64,000 nt of DNA from Parvularcula sp. LCG005. Lineage in GTDB: Bacteria > Pseudomonadota > Alphaproteobacteria > Caulobacterales > Parvularculaceae. The stretch spans positions 2,309,001 through 2,373,000 of the forward strand of contig NZ_CP136758.1 in the NCBI RefSeq assembly GCF_032930845.1, read 5' to 3'. Positions 35,446-42,947 of the stretch are shown here, one piece after another; position 1 is the stretch's first letter, and each line of letters begins with the position of its first letter. The translations under genes and the position numbers were made by a program. Below the pieces are notes generated by a model. That model made no database searches and had not been told where the DNA came from. It saw nothing but the letters and a program-made list of their open reading frames with translations.

Positions 35446-36057
35446 ATGGCTGAAGTCGCTGGTATCAACGCAACGGCGGTCGCCGCCACAAAAAGTGCGA
35501 CGGCAGCGAATTCGCTGACCGCGGATTTTGACGCCTTCCTCAATCTTCTGACCGCGCAGGTTCGCAACCAGGACCCGTTGTCACCGCTCGACTCAACACA
35601 GTTTGTCGAGCAGCTGGCGACGTTCTCCGGCCTTGAGCAGCAGGTGACGTCAAACAGTCACCTTGAAGAGATCACCGCGCTTCTGCGCGGGCAGTTCAGT
35701 TCAGAGGCCGGCATGGTGCTGGGCGAAACGGCGCTTAGCCCTGTGCTGACGATCGAGAACGCCTTTGATGCACTGGACGTTGTTGCACCCGGCGTGGAAT
35801 CCGGTCGCCTCGTCGTGACCGATGCCGATGGCGAAGTCGTCTATCAGGGCATCCCAGCCAATTCCTGGTCCTGGGACGGTACAGACGGGACCGGCGCGCC
35901 CCTTCCCGCAGGCTCCTACAAACTCTCGATCCAGTCCGGCGAAGAGCTGTATCCCGCCTATGCCAGCGGCATTGTCCAGCAGGTGATTTCGACCACCTCA
36001 GGCGACCGCATTGCGTTTGCGCCAGGCGTGACAAGCGGCATTTTCGAAATTCAGTAA
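35446..36057 (+). CDS. flgD: Flagellar hook assembly protein FlgD
   Basis: Hook cap protein of 203 residues. The N-terminal FlgD motif reads FLNLLTAQVRNQDPLSPLDS with FVEQLATFSGLEQQ (about 28-66). The C-terminal Tudor and FlgD-Ig parts include WSWDGTDGTGAPLPAGSYKL. AGAGGT lies before the ATG. It needs FliK upstream for control of hook length and FlgE (50234-51535) as its client. A bidirectional terminator follows. Confidence 0.95.
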   Translation: MAEVAGINATAVAATKSATAANSLTADFDAFLNLLTAQVRNQDPLSPLDSTQFVEQLATFSGLEQQVTSNSHLEEITALLRGQFSSEAGMVLGETALSPVLTIENAFDALDVVAPGVESGRLVVTDADGEVVYQGIPANSWSWDGTDGTGAPLPAGSYKLSIQSGEELYPAYASGIVQQVISTTSGDRIAFAPGVTSGIFEIQ

Positions 36058-36088
36058 GCAGCCTTTCGGCTTCTCCATGCACAACAAG

Positions 36089-36117
36089 AAAGGGCTCCCA
36101 GGAAGGGAGCCCTTTTT
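36089..36117. terminator. Bidirectional terminator between flgD and the fliL-like gene
   Basis: AAGGGCTCCC (36090-36099) pairs with GGGAGCCCTT (36105-36114) around an AGGAA loop, with five T in a row on the plus strand and an A-rich stretch on the other side. It serves the converging flgD (+) and fliL-like (-) genes. Confidence 0.88.
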
Positions 36118-36160
36118 CACGTTGGACAGATGTGCAGACGATCGGAAGAACCGGCGGGCC

Positions 36161-36670
36161 TTATTGATCCTGGCGCGCGAAGTCGACGATCAGCACATCG
36201 CCGCCCTTATCCTCAAGAAGCGCGTGCGAGGTTTCGTTCAGACGATTGCGGATCTCTGAATAGACTTCCGGTTCGGTGATGTCCCCGGCGAAATAGCCAT
36301 CATGAGACAGCCCCATCAGCGTCATCATGAAGGTGTCGCGAAGACGAGGTTCACGTGCCCGCATGCGGTCGATTTCGGCGGCGTCGTTGATCTCGATCTG
36401 AAGAGAGATCATGACGAGTGATCCGACCTCGTCATTCCGCATGACGGGAACGATGAAATTGCGCTGAAAACCGAAATAGGCGACCGTGTCGCCCCCGCCT
36501 TCGCCGCCGCCATGACCGTCATCCCCCTCGCCGCTCACCTCAGCGACCGACCCTTTGGTAGCCGCCGCCTCAGGCGCCGCATCGCTGGATCCACCGCGCA
36601 GCGTCATGGCTGCGAAGCCGGCACCGCTAATGGCAATAAGGAGCACGAGGATGGGGAGAATTTTTTTCAT
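36161..36670 (-). CDS. FliL-like flagellar basal-body-associated protein (second copy)
   Basis: Inner-membrane protein of 169 residues. One membrane helix (about 4-22) is followed by a Gly/Asp/His-rich linker (44-62) and a periplasmic stomatin-like FliL domain: GSLVMISLQIEINDAAEIDRMRAREPRLRDTFM-type sequence and a C-terminal LLEDKGGDVLIVDFARQDQ. FliL proteins ring the stators MotA/MotB and raise torque. It is the last gene of the motA-flgF-flgG-flgA-flgH unit, which supports a stator role. A more conventional FliL is at 42312-42815, so this strain has two. Confidence 0.75.
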   Translation of the reverse strand: MKKILPILVLLIAISGAGFAAMTLRGGSSDAAPEAAATKGSVAEVSGEGDDGHGGGEGGGDTVAYFGFQRNFIVPVMRNDEVGSLVMISLQIEINDAAEIDRMRAREPRLRDTFMMTLMGLSHDGYFAGDITEPEVYSEIRNRLNETSHALLEDKGGDVLIVDFARQDQ

Positions 36671-36672
36671 GA

Positions 36673-37353
36673 TCAGAACGGTATCAGAATGTCGAGCAGG
36701 CGTGAGCCTCTCCGTGGACGAGTAGACTGAGCAATCTGGCCCTGTCCGGTGTAAACGATATCCGCCGCCGCGACCTTGTCATGCGTAATGGTATTGTCAC
36801 GGCTGATATCATCAGGCCGGACAACGCCGTTCAGACGCAGGTCCCGTGTTTCATTATTCACCCGAATACGCTGCGTACCGACGACCACAAGGTGACCGTT
36901 CGGCAGCTTTTCAACCACCTGGGCTGCGAGGCGAAGCGTAATCTTTTCCTGCCGGGCGATTGAGCCATTGCCGTTGGCGGCATTGCTGCGCGACAGTGCG
37001 ACAGCAGGTGACAGTGTTGCCCCCTCTGGCAGCGTGCCGTCCGCATATTCAGGCAGGCCGAAAAGCGCGTTGACGGAGAAATCTTCCTGGTTCGAACGGC
37101 TGCGCTGCAGCGAGTTCTGCATTTCAGCCTCTTCGTCCACCGAGACGATGACGGTCAGAATATCCCCCACGTTCCGTGCACGGCGATTGCCGAACAGGGA
37201 TTGCGGCTCCTGATTCCACAGCGATGCGGTATAGACCGGCACATAGGTCTGTTCAGACACAATGCGTTCAGGTGCAGGCGCGCTGACGGGCGTCATGCGC
37301 GAAGCGCAGGCGCAGAGCGGCAGTAGCGTGGTGATGAGAAGAATATTTTTCAT
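36673..37353 (-). CDS. flgH: Flagellar L-ring protein FlgH
   Basis: Outer-membrane L-ring lipoprotein of 226 residues with lipobox LCAC (Cys16). SLFGNRRARNVGDILTVIVSVDEEAEMQN, GNGSIARQEKITLRLAAQVVEKLPNGHLVV-type and GVVRPDDISRDNTI segments match FlgH. The start overlaps the flgA stop as ATGA. It forms the outer ring with the P-ring protein FlgI (46701-47801). Confidence 0.96.
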   Translation of the reverse strand: MKNILLITTLLPLCACASRMTPVSAPAPERIVSEQTYVPVYTASLWNQEPQSLFGNRRARNVGDILTVIVSVDEEAEMQNSLQRSRSNQEDFSVNALFGLPEYADGTLPEGATLSPAVALSRSNAANGNGSIARQEKITLRLAAQVVEKLPNGHLVVVGTQRIRVNNETRDLRLNGVVRPDDISRDNTITHDKVAAADIVYTGQGQIAQSTRPRRGSRLLDILIPF

Positions 37354-37727
37354 AGATCAACCTCCACAAGACCGGGACCGACGATCCGGGCCGTGATGGT
37401 GCGGCGGCTTTCGAGGTTCATCACAAGGATTTCCTCACCGCGTGTTCCGGCGCCCAGCGAGCGCCCTTTGGTTTCGATGGCCAGTGGCCCCTTGCGCGCA
37501 ACAATCCGTACCAGACCATTACGGTCGACCAGATCGGGCTCCTTGGTATCGGCCAGCGTGATTGTGCGTCCAGGATAGAGCGTGCGAACAGCTTGACGAC
37601 CGGTCAGCTCGGCCACATCGGCCGGCGCGCCATTGATATAGGATGCGTCGATGATCGTGCCGGCCGGCACGCGCGCTTCTGCGGTGACGGGCCCCGCCAG
37701 AAGCGCGATGATCATTGCGCCGATCAA
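37350..37727 (-). CDS. flgA: Flagellar P-ring assembly chaperone FlgA (short form)
   Basis: Periplasmic chaperone of 125 residues, about half the length of enteric FlgA. A signal peptide ends near residue 17. It keeps the SAF-like part: VPAGTIIDASYI, RTLYPGRTITLADTKEPDLVDRNGLVRIV and GEEILVMNLESRRTITARIV. FlgA helps FlgI build the P-ring. It overlaps flgG and flgH by ATGA at both ends, so all three are translationally coupled. Confidence 0.9.
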   Translation of the reverse strand: MIGAMIIALLAGPVTAEARVPAGTIIDASYINGAPADVAELTGRQAVRTLYPGRTITLADTKEPDLVDRNGLVRIVARKGPLAIETKGRSLGAGTRGEEILVMNLESRRTITARIVGPGLVEVDL

Positions 37728-38509
37728 CGGATTCTCGTGGCAGCGGCGTACATTTCGTCAGCCGCTGAAAGAACTTTTGAATTCAGCTCGTAGCCGCGCT
37801 GGGCTTCGATCAGATCAGCGATTTCGCTGACCACGTCGACACCGGACTCTTCGAGATAACCCTGCTCCAGAAGACCAAGGCCCTCATTGCCCGGTTGACC
37901 GGTCAGCGGCTCACCCGACGCGGTGGTCTGGCGATAAAGGTTGTTGCCAAGTGCTTCGAGGCCACGCTCGTTCACAAAGGAGACGAGGTTGATATTGCCG
38001 ATGGACTGTCCGTCTACAGCATCATCGAAATAGGCGTACACTTCACCATCCGGGCTGATCGAAACCTTCCGAGCGTCCTGCGGCACGGTCAGGCCGTCAG
38101 CCAGCGGAAACCCTGTCGACGTCACGACCTGGCCATCGGGATCAACTTCGAATTTACCGTCGCGCGTGTAGGCAGGCTCACCATTTGGCAGGGTGATTTC
38201 AAAGAAGCCTCGGCCCTGAACAGCAAGATCGAGATCGTTTCCGGTCTGGCGGAGCGCGCCCTGACCGATATCCATCGTCACGGCTGAGGTCTGAACGCCA
38301 AGGCCGATCTGGATGCCGGTTGGCACGACGGTCCCATTGGTCGAAGAGATTGCACCCGGATTGACTTCGGTGCGGTAGATCAGATCGGCAAAAACAGCCT
38401 TGCGCGGGGCATAGGCTGTGGTGCTCATGTTCGAGATGTTGTTCGCGATGACGTCAACGCGCGTTTGCTGCGCCGCCATCCCGGTTGCCGCTGTGCGTAA
38501 TGCGTCCAT
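37724..38509 (-). CDS. flgG: Flagellar distal rod protein FlgG
   Basis: Distal rod protein of 261 residues. NIANNISNMSTTAYAPRKAVFADL-type N-terminus, GNDLDLAVQGRGFFEITLPNG in the middle and a C-terminal YLEESGVDVVSEIADLIEAQRGYELNSKVL helix are FlgG hallmarks. It starts 14 bp after flgF. Confidence 0.96.
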   Translation of the reverse strand: MDALRTAATGMAAQQTRVDVIANNISNMSTTAYAPRKAVFADLIYRTEVNPGAISSTNGTVVPTGIQIGLGVQTSAVTMDIGQGALRQTGNDLDLAVQGRGFFEITLPNGEPAYTRDGKFEVDPDGQVVTSTGFPLADGLTVPQDARKVSISPDGEVYAYFDDAVDGQSIGNINLVSFVNERGLEALGNNLYRQTTASGEPLTGQPGNEGLGLLEQGYLEESGVDVVSEIADLIEAQRGYELNSKVLSAADEMYAAATRIR

Positions 38510-38523
38510 TGCCCTTGCCCTTA

Positions 38524-39243
38524 TTAACCTTGTTGCCTGATGGCATTGATCAGCGATGACAGCCGATCATGTTCCTGCTCGGCCATGGTCTGGCCGGCTT
38601 CGTACAGGCGCTGTGCCGAAATCAGTTTCGCGAACTCAAGAACTGGCGAAACGTTAGACTGCTCGACAAAGCCCTGCAGGATTGTCGCATCGCCCTTCAG
38701 CCGATCACCATCCAGTGCCACCCACTGATTGGCGCCGGCGCGCTCCATCTCTCCGATCGGCTCGAACACACCGACATTGCCGAAGATTTCCCCATCAACG
38801 CTCAGGGTACCGTCGCGAGCGACAGCGATGCTGACAGCATCAGGCGGAATCTGAATCGCAGAACCGCCCTCGTCCTGCAGCGTATTGCCCATGGCGTCGG
38901 CGATCATTCCGTTGGGATCGAGCTGAAACACGCCTGCGCGCGTCAGTCGATCACCGCCCGGTGTCGTCACCTTGAAAAAGCCGTCGCCTTCGATACCGAA
39001 ATCGAACGTGTTGCCCGTTTTCTCGAAAGCGCCGCCCGAGAAATCCGTGCTGTGTCCCACCAGATGACCGATCGATGTCGATGGCTGGCGATTGGCGCTG
39101 GCCGATACATACTCGGCGAAAATTGGGCCCTCAGCCTTGAAACCCGGCGTTGATGCGTTCGCGATATTGTTCGCGATGATCTGCGCCGTTTCCAAAAGAC
39201 CGCTCTGGCGCGGCAGCGACGTGATTGAATTATCGCCCATCAT
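38524..39243 (-). CDS. flgF: Flagellar proximal rod protein FlgF
   Basis: Rod protein of 239 residues with IIANNIANASTPGFKAEGPIF near the N-terminus, FDFGIEGDGFFKVTTPGGDRLTR-type sequence in the middle and a C-terminal FAKLISAQRLYEAGQTM helix. Its ATG overlaps the motA stop. An ATG one codon later is equally possible. Confidence 0.94.
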   Translation of the reverse strand: MMGDNSITSLPRQSGLLETAQIIANNIANASTPGFKAEGPIFAEYVSASANRQPSTSIGHLVGHSTDFSGGAFEKTGNTFDFGIEGDGFFKVTTPGGDRLTRAGVFQLDPNGMIADAMGNTLQDEGGSAIQIPPDAVSIAVARDGTLSVDGEIFGNVGVFEPIGEMERAGANQWVALDGDRLKGDATILQGFVEQSNVSPVLEFAKLISAQRLYEAGQTMAEQEHDRLSSLINAIRQQG

Positions 39244-40100
39244 GCCGCGGTGCCTTTCAGAGCCTGTTCAAGCTCGTTGAACGAAGGCCGCATGACGGTT
39301 GGGACGTGACGGCGGCCGACTTCCACACAGATATTCGGTGAATGCTTGTGCAGGGTCGAAACCAGAACCTCGCGGATCAGTTCGTAAAAAGAGTGCTCTT
39401 CTTCGCGGACACCTTTGATACGCGCGGCGAAAGGTCCGAACACACCGTAAGCCAGGAAAACACCCAGGAACGTACCGACGAGCGCGCCGCCGATCATTTT
39501 ACCCAGAACTTCCGGTGGCTTGTCGATCGAAGCCATTGTCTTGATCACGCCGAGAACGGCCGCAACGATACCCAGGGCGGGAAGCGCGTCGGCGATGGCT
39601 TCCACTGCGTGGGCGCCGTGCATCGCCTCTTCCTTCATGGCGTCGAGCTGTTTTTCGAGCAGCTCTTCGACCTGATGGACATCATCGAAGTTCATCATCA
39701 TCGACCGAATGGTGTCGCAAAGAATGTCGACAGCCTTCTTGTCTTTCTGAATGCGCGGGTATTCTGCAAAGAGCTCGGAATTCTGTGGATCCTCGATATG
39801 TTTTTCAATATCGACAGGACTTTCCCTCAGTATCACGATCATTCGGTGCATGAGGCAAAGCAGGTCTTGGTAGTCCTGCTTCTTCCATTTTGGGCCGGCC
39901 ACAGCCGCCATCATATCGGCACCGGCATGTTTGATCCGGCCGAAGTCATTTGCGACGAGGAAGGCCCCTAATGCTGCGCCACCGATCATCATCATCTCGT
40001 ATGGAAGCGAGTGAAGAATAATACCGATCTTGCCGCCGGCGATTATATAACCGCCGAAGACCATACCCAGTGTCACTACTAATCCGAGTAAAGAAAGCAT
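39240..40100 (-). CDS. motA: Flagellar motor stator protein MotA
   Basis: Stator subunit of 286 residues that with MotB conducts protons. Four membrane helices are seen; ALPALGIVAAVLG and VFGPFAARI carry the conserved prolines, and the large cytoplasmic loop lies between helices 2 and 3. The start MLSLLGLVVTLG at 40100 is preceded by AGGAAG; an upstream extension of 29 codons lacks family similarity. It leads a unit with flgF-flgG-flgA-flgH-fliL-like. MotB is encoded separately at 51626. Confidence 0.95.
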   Translation of the reverse strand: MLSLLGLVVTLGMVFGGYIIAGGKIGIILHSLPYEMMMIGGAALGAFLVANDFGRIKHAGADMMAAVAGPKWKKQDYQDLLCLMHRMIVILRESPVDIEKHIEDPQNSELFAEYPRIQKDKKAVDILCDTIRSMMMNFDDVHQVEELLEKQLDAMKEEAMHGAHAVEAIADALPALGIVAAVLGVIKTMASIDKPPEVLGKMIGGALVGTFLGVFLAYGVFGPFAARIKGVREEEHSFYELIREVLVSTLHKHSPNICVEVGRRHVPTVMRPSFNELEQALKGTAA

Positions 40101-40123
40101 GGTTACTTCCTGTACGGTCGAGA

Positions 40124-40153
40124 TGTATAATTCGTTAATCGCCCGCTTAACAA
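40124..40153 (-). promoter_or_regulatory. motA promoter with GTTAA-N8-TTAAC inverted repeat
   Basis: GTTAA (40134-40138) and TTAAC (40147-40151) form an inverted repeat with an 8-bp spacer. On the minus strand TATACA (40129-40124) could be the -10 and TTGTTA (40153-40148) the -35. The repeat resembles a CtrA site with one extra base between half-sites. Confidence 0.4.
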
Positions 40154-40231
40154 TGCGATTTGTGTAGCGACAATATGTTTTCGCCAAGACGGCTCAACCG
40201 CATACAGCGCAAGGCGCGGCGACGAAAATTG

Positions 40232-40265
40232 TTGACTGGGTGTAAGGTTCGATTTATACAACCTT
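40232..40265 (+). promoter_or_regulatory. Sigma-70 promoter and operator of the XRE regulator
   Basis: TTGACT (40232-40237), a 17-bp spacer and TATACA (40255-40260) form a good housekeeping promoter. An inverted repeat AAGGTT (40244-40249) and AACCTT (40260-40265) surrounds the -10. A bound dimer would block transcription, which suggests autoregulation by the XRE protein encoded just downstream. Confidence 0.65.
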
Positions 40266-40304
40266 TGATTGATACGCTCATCAACGGAGAGAGAGGTTAT
40301 TACC

Positions 40305-40736
40305 ATGTCCGCACAGCGCGCCCCCATCGAACTGATCGAACTGGACCAGTCCCCTGCCGAAACCGCAGCGACACCACCGAAAGAGGTGGACCTGCGCGTG
40401 GGTCAGAACCTTCGGAACGCACGCAACCTCCGCGGGCTGACCCAGCGGCAACTGGGCGAAGCGGTGGATCTGACGCTGCAGCAGATTCAGAAATACGAAA
40501 ATGGCTCGAACCGAATTACGGTGTCGCGGCTGCATCAGTTTTCCGAAATCCTGAATGTGCCCGTCGCGCAGTTCTTCTCTGGTCCTGCCACCAATGCCGG
40601 CGTGGATGACGACGAGACGGACGGGCTGAAATTCTCAGCTGACGATTTCGAAATGCTGACCCTGAGCCACAGGCTCAGCTCACGCATGAAACGTCGGTTG
40701 ATTTGTCTGATTGAGGAAATGGCCGAACCGGCCTGA
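40305..40736 (+). CDS. XRE-family transcriptional regulator
   Basis: DNA-binding protein of 143 residues. A Cro/CI-type helix-turn-helix lies at about 33-88: VGQNLRNARNLRGLTQRQLGEAV, LQQIQKYENGSNRI and FSEILNVPVAQFF. The C-terminal tail (about 95-143) is acidic then basic and lacks a known domain. The start at 40305 follows a GGAGAGAGAGG ribosome site; an upstream in-frame ATG (40269) lies at the predicted transcription start. It is surrounded by flagellar genes on the opposite strand but has its own strong promoter. Its targets are unknown. Confidence 0.87.
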   Translation: MSAQRAPIELIELDQSPAETAATPPKEVDLRVGQNLRNARNLRGLTQRQLGEAVDLTLQQIQKYENGSNRITVSRLHQFSEILNVPVAQFFSGPATNAGVDDDETDGLKFSADDFEMLTLSHRLSSRMKRRLICLIEEMAEPA

Positions 40737-40746
40737 TCCCGAACCG

Positions 40747-41313
40747 TCAGGCGGGATTATACTGGCCGTCGACTTTCAACAGCTCGCGCGTAATGGCCAC
40801 GGCCATTGCGGGCGACATCATGGACATGATCGCTGCGCCGTCCTGCTCCGGCATCAGGCGAATGAACAGGGCCGCTTCGTCTGCCTTCAGTGAACTGAGC
40901 ACTGTCGCGGCTTTATTCGGCGACATGCGCGCATACATCGTCGCAAGACGCTGATATTCCTGGCGATTCCGCTCTTTATACTGTTTCTGCTGCGCATCGA
41001 GCGATGCCCGCTCCTGGGCGAGGCGCTCGCTCTCCTGGCGCAGATCATAGCGCTGTGCGCGCAGAGTCATTTCCTCGTCCAGCACCGGCGTGGCTGTATC
41101 GCTCCGTACATCGACGATATCGATACCGTCTTCCGTGGGGGCCACGGCAGAAGCCGCAACGGCCGCCGCATCCGCAGTACGCACGGCCCCTTCCGACGGC
41201 GCGCCGAGCTTTGCCGCCCAGGCTTCCACACCGGGGATGGCAGACACGCCCTGCCCCGCTGCGACAAGCGCGAAAAGAGCAGCCATTGTAGGGAGGAAAG
41301 GACGTTTTTTCAT
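40747..41313 (-). CDS. motE: MotE-family protein
   Basis: Protein of 188 residues with a signal peptide or anchor (about 1-25), a coiled coil (about 80-125) and a MgtE-N-like C-terminal domain: YARMSPNKAATVLSSLKADEAALFIRLMPEQDGAAIMSMMSP-type sequence. In Sinorhizobium MotE is a periplasmic chaperone for MotC; in other Alphaproteobacteria the family is just named MotE. It is the third gene after fliL and the DUF6468 gene and is expected to act at the stator. Confidence 0.8.
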   Translation of the reverse strand: MKKRPFLPTMAALFALVAAGQGVSAIPGVEAWAAKLGAPSEGAVRTADAAAVAASAVAPTEDGIDIVDVRSDTATPVLDEEMTLRAQRYDLRQESERLAQERASLDAQQKQYKERNRQEYQRLATMYARMSPNKAATVLSSLKADEAALFIRLMPEQDGAAIMSMMSPAMAVAITRELLKVDGQYNPA

Positions 41314-41315
41314 GA

Positions 41316-42308
41316 TCAGGCCTGTTTGGCGGGCCGCTCGTTAAAGGGATTGGCAGCACGTGGACGACGCGGTGTCGGTGCTGAGGCGGCAGCGGCCTCT
41401 GCCCCGCTCTTCGCTGCGATCTTGCGCGCAAGGGCGGCGATGCGAGGATCTGCACCCTGACCGTCTTCTGCTACCAGATTGGCTGCGCGCGCGACGGCTT
41501 TCGCCAGGGCCTGCTGCTTGGCTTTTGAGGCGGCGACCAGGTCGGCAACATTTTCGCCCGTCTTCTTTTCTGCGACCTTTGCCGCTGCGGCAGCAGGCTG
41601 TGGCTGCGCGGCCGGTTTGGGCAGGTCGATGACAGGCGCTTTGGGCGTCGGGGCCTTGGCGGCCGCAGGCTTGGCAATATCGGCAGCAGCAGCGGCGTCG
41701 GCAATGGACTTCGCAGCCGTGGCGGAAACAGCAGGCGCGGCAGCCTTTGCCGGCATTTTGGTCTGGGCCGCAGCCCGGTGGACTGGCCGGTCGATGGTTG
41801 GCACTGCCGTCTGAACAGCGGCGGCCGATGCGCGCGGCGCTGTCTTTACATCACGGCTCATGGTTTCGATACGGTCGGCCGTCCGCGTCAGGGCGATCAG
41901 CTGTTCGTTCATCAGGCTGGCCAACGAGCGCGCGTCCTTCATCAGCCCTTCAAATTCAGCAGATGCCTCAGCAATCTGGCTCCGGGTGGATTCAACCTTG
42001 GTGCGGTGATCCTTCCACGTCTCACGAGCCTGGCGGTCCATGGTTTCGAGCAGGATATCAACCTTGCTTTCCGCCGCATCGATATTGGCCATCATGCTGC
42101 GCAGTTCCGCAACCGACGAAGCCGTTTCCCGATTCAGCTTGGCAGCGTTCGTTTCCACTGCAGTGACCGACTTGGTCAGATTGACCAAGGCTTGGCCCAT
42201 TCCGCTTCGCAGGTTCTGCAGGGCCCGCAGACGTCGACTGAGGTTCCAGCAATAAATTGCCGAACAGCCAGAAATTACGAGCAGCGAAAGGTCAAAAAGG
42301 TAATCCAT
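41316..42308 (-). CDS. DUF6468-type membrane-anchored coiled-coil flagellar-cluster protein
   Basis: Protein of 330 residues with one N-terminal membrane helix (about 5-22). A conserved segment RLRALQNLRSGMGQALVNLTKSV and a long coiled coil (about 45-145) are followed by a low-complexity Ala/Pro/Lys-rich part (150-300) and a basic end. The N-terminal layout matches DUF6468 proteins found beside fliL and motE in Rhodobacterales-like genomes. Its role is unknown; anchoring of a cytoplasmic tail near the motor is an inference. It starts 3 bp after fliL and ends 2 bp before motE. Confidence 0.75.
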   Translation of the reverse strand: MDYLFDLSLLVISGCSAIYCWNLSRRLRALQNLRSGMGQALVNLTKSVTAVETNAAKLNRETASSVAELRSMMANIDAAESKVDILLETMDRQARETWKDHRTKVESTRSQIAEASAEFEGLMKDARSLASLMNEQLIALTRTADRIETMSRDVKTAPRASAAAVQTAVPTIDRPVHRAAAQTKMPAKAAAPAVSATAAKSIADAAAAADIAKPAAAKAPTPKAPVIDLPKPAAQPQPAAAAAKVAEKKTGENVADLVAASKAKQQALAKAVARAANLVAEDGQGADPRIAALARKIAAKSGAEAAAASAPTPRRPRAANPFNERPAKQA

Positions 42309-42311
42309 GGC

Positions 42312-42815
42312 TCACTTCATCAGAAAGTCGGTAATCAGAATACCGAACACTTTATCTTCGCCCAGTGTCGCCTGGGCTTGCGCCAGAAGAGTCTCTTTCA
42401 GCTGAGGCATCGCCTCTGGATCACTGATCATCTTACTGTCAACGGTCCGCATACGCTCCAGAAACCGATCGCGAAGCCGCAGAAACTGTACGTCTGTCAG
42501 CCCTTGCGACTCTTCCGGGGTCGCCAGGGCAATTGTCATTCTAAGGTGCTTCGCGCCTGCGTCAGGCCCTAAAGTGACAGTTATCGGCTCCAGCGTCACA
42601 TAATTCGCAGCACGGAGTGTCAATTCCTCAATATCTACTGGTTCGGGGGCGACCGCAAACTCGCAGGAGCCGACAGCGCTCTCGGCCGGTGCCGACGCCA
42701 TCCAGACCATGCCAAACGTTGCCCCTGCCGCCACAACGGCCAGAGGCAGGATCGACATGATGCCACCGCTCTTAGCCGGTTGGGTTGGTGTCTCTTGCGA
42801 TTTATCGTCAGCCAT
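42312..42815 (-). CDS. fliL: Flagellar basal-body-associated protein FliL
   Basis: Inner-membrane protein of 167 residues with one membrane helix (about 22-42) and a periplasmic domain: YVTLEPITVTLGPDAGAKHLRMTIAL and a C-terminal GEDKVFGILITDFLMK, as in canonical FliL. It supports stator assembly and torque. It heads a three-gene unit with the DUF6468 gene and motE and is divergent from fliF. A CtrA-like promoter lies at 42867-42899. Confidence 0.88.
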   Translation of the reverse strand: MADDKSQETPTQPAKSGGIMSILPLAVVAAGATFGMVWMASAPAESAVGSCEFAVAPEPVDIEELTLRAANYVTLEPITVTLGPDAGAKHLRMTIALATPEESQGLTDVQFLRLRDRFLERMRTVDSKMISDPEAMPQLKETLLAQAQATLGEDKVFGILITDFLMK

Positions 42816-42866
42816 CGAATTGCCCCTGAAAGGATATGCGTTATTTCCTGACGCTACCCTGAAAAG

Positions 42867-42899
42867 GTTAAAGCCTCGTATTGGTAAAGGGTTTATTAA
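42867..42899 (-). promoter_or_regulatory. CtrA-like box with -10 element, fliL promoter
   Basis: Minus-strand TTAA-TAAACCC-TTTA (42899-42885) is followed after 12 nt by TTTAAC (42872-42867). One base differs from TTAA-N7-TTAA. The same box could act on the divergent fliF gene, but no good -10 is visible in that direction. Confidence 0.5.
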
Positions 42900-42947
42900 T
42901 CGTTTCTTCTTATCCCGTTAATACATGTAAATGGGGCATGAAGGCGC

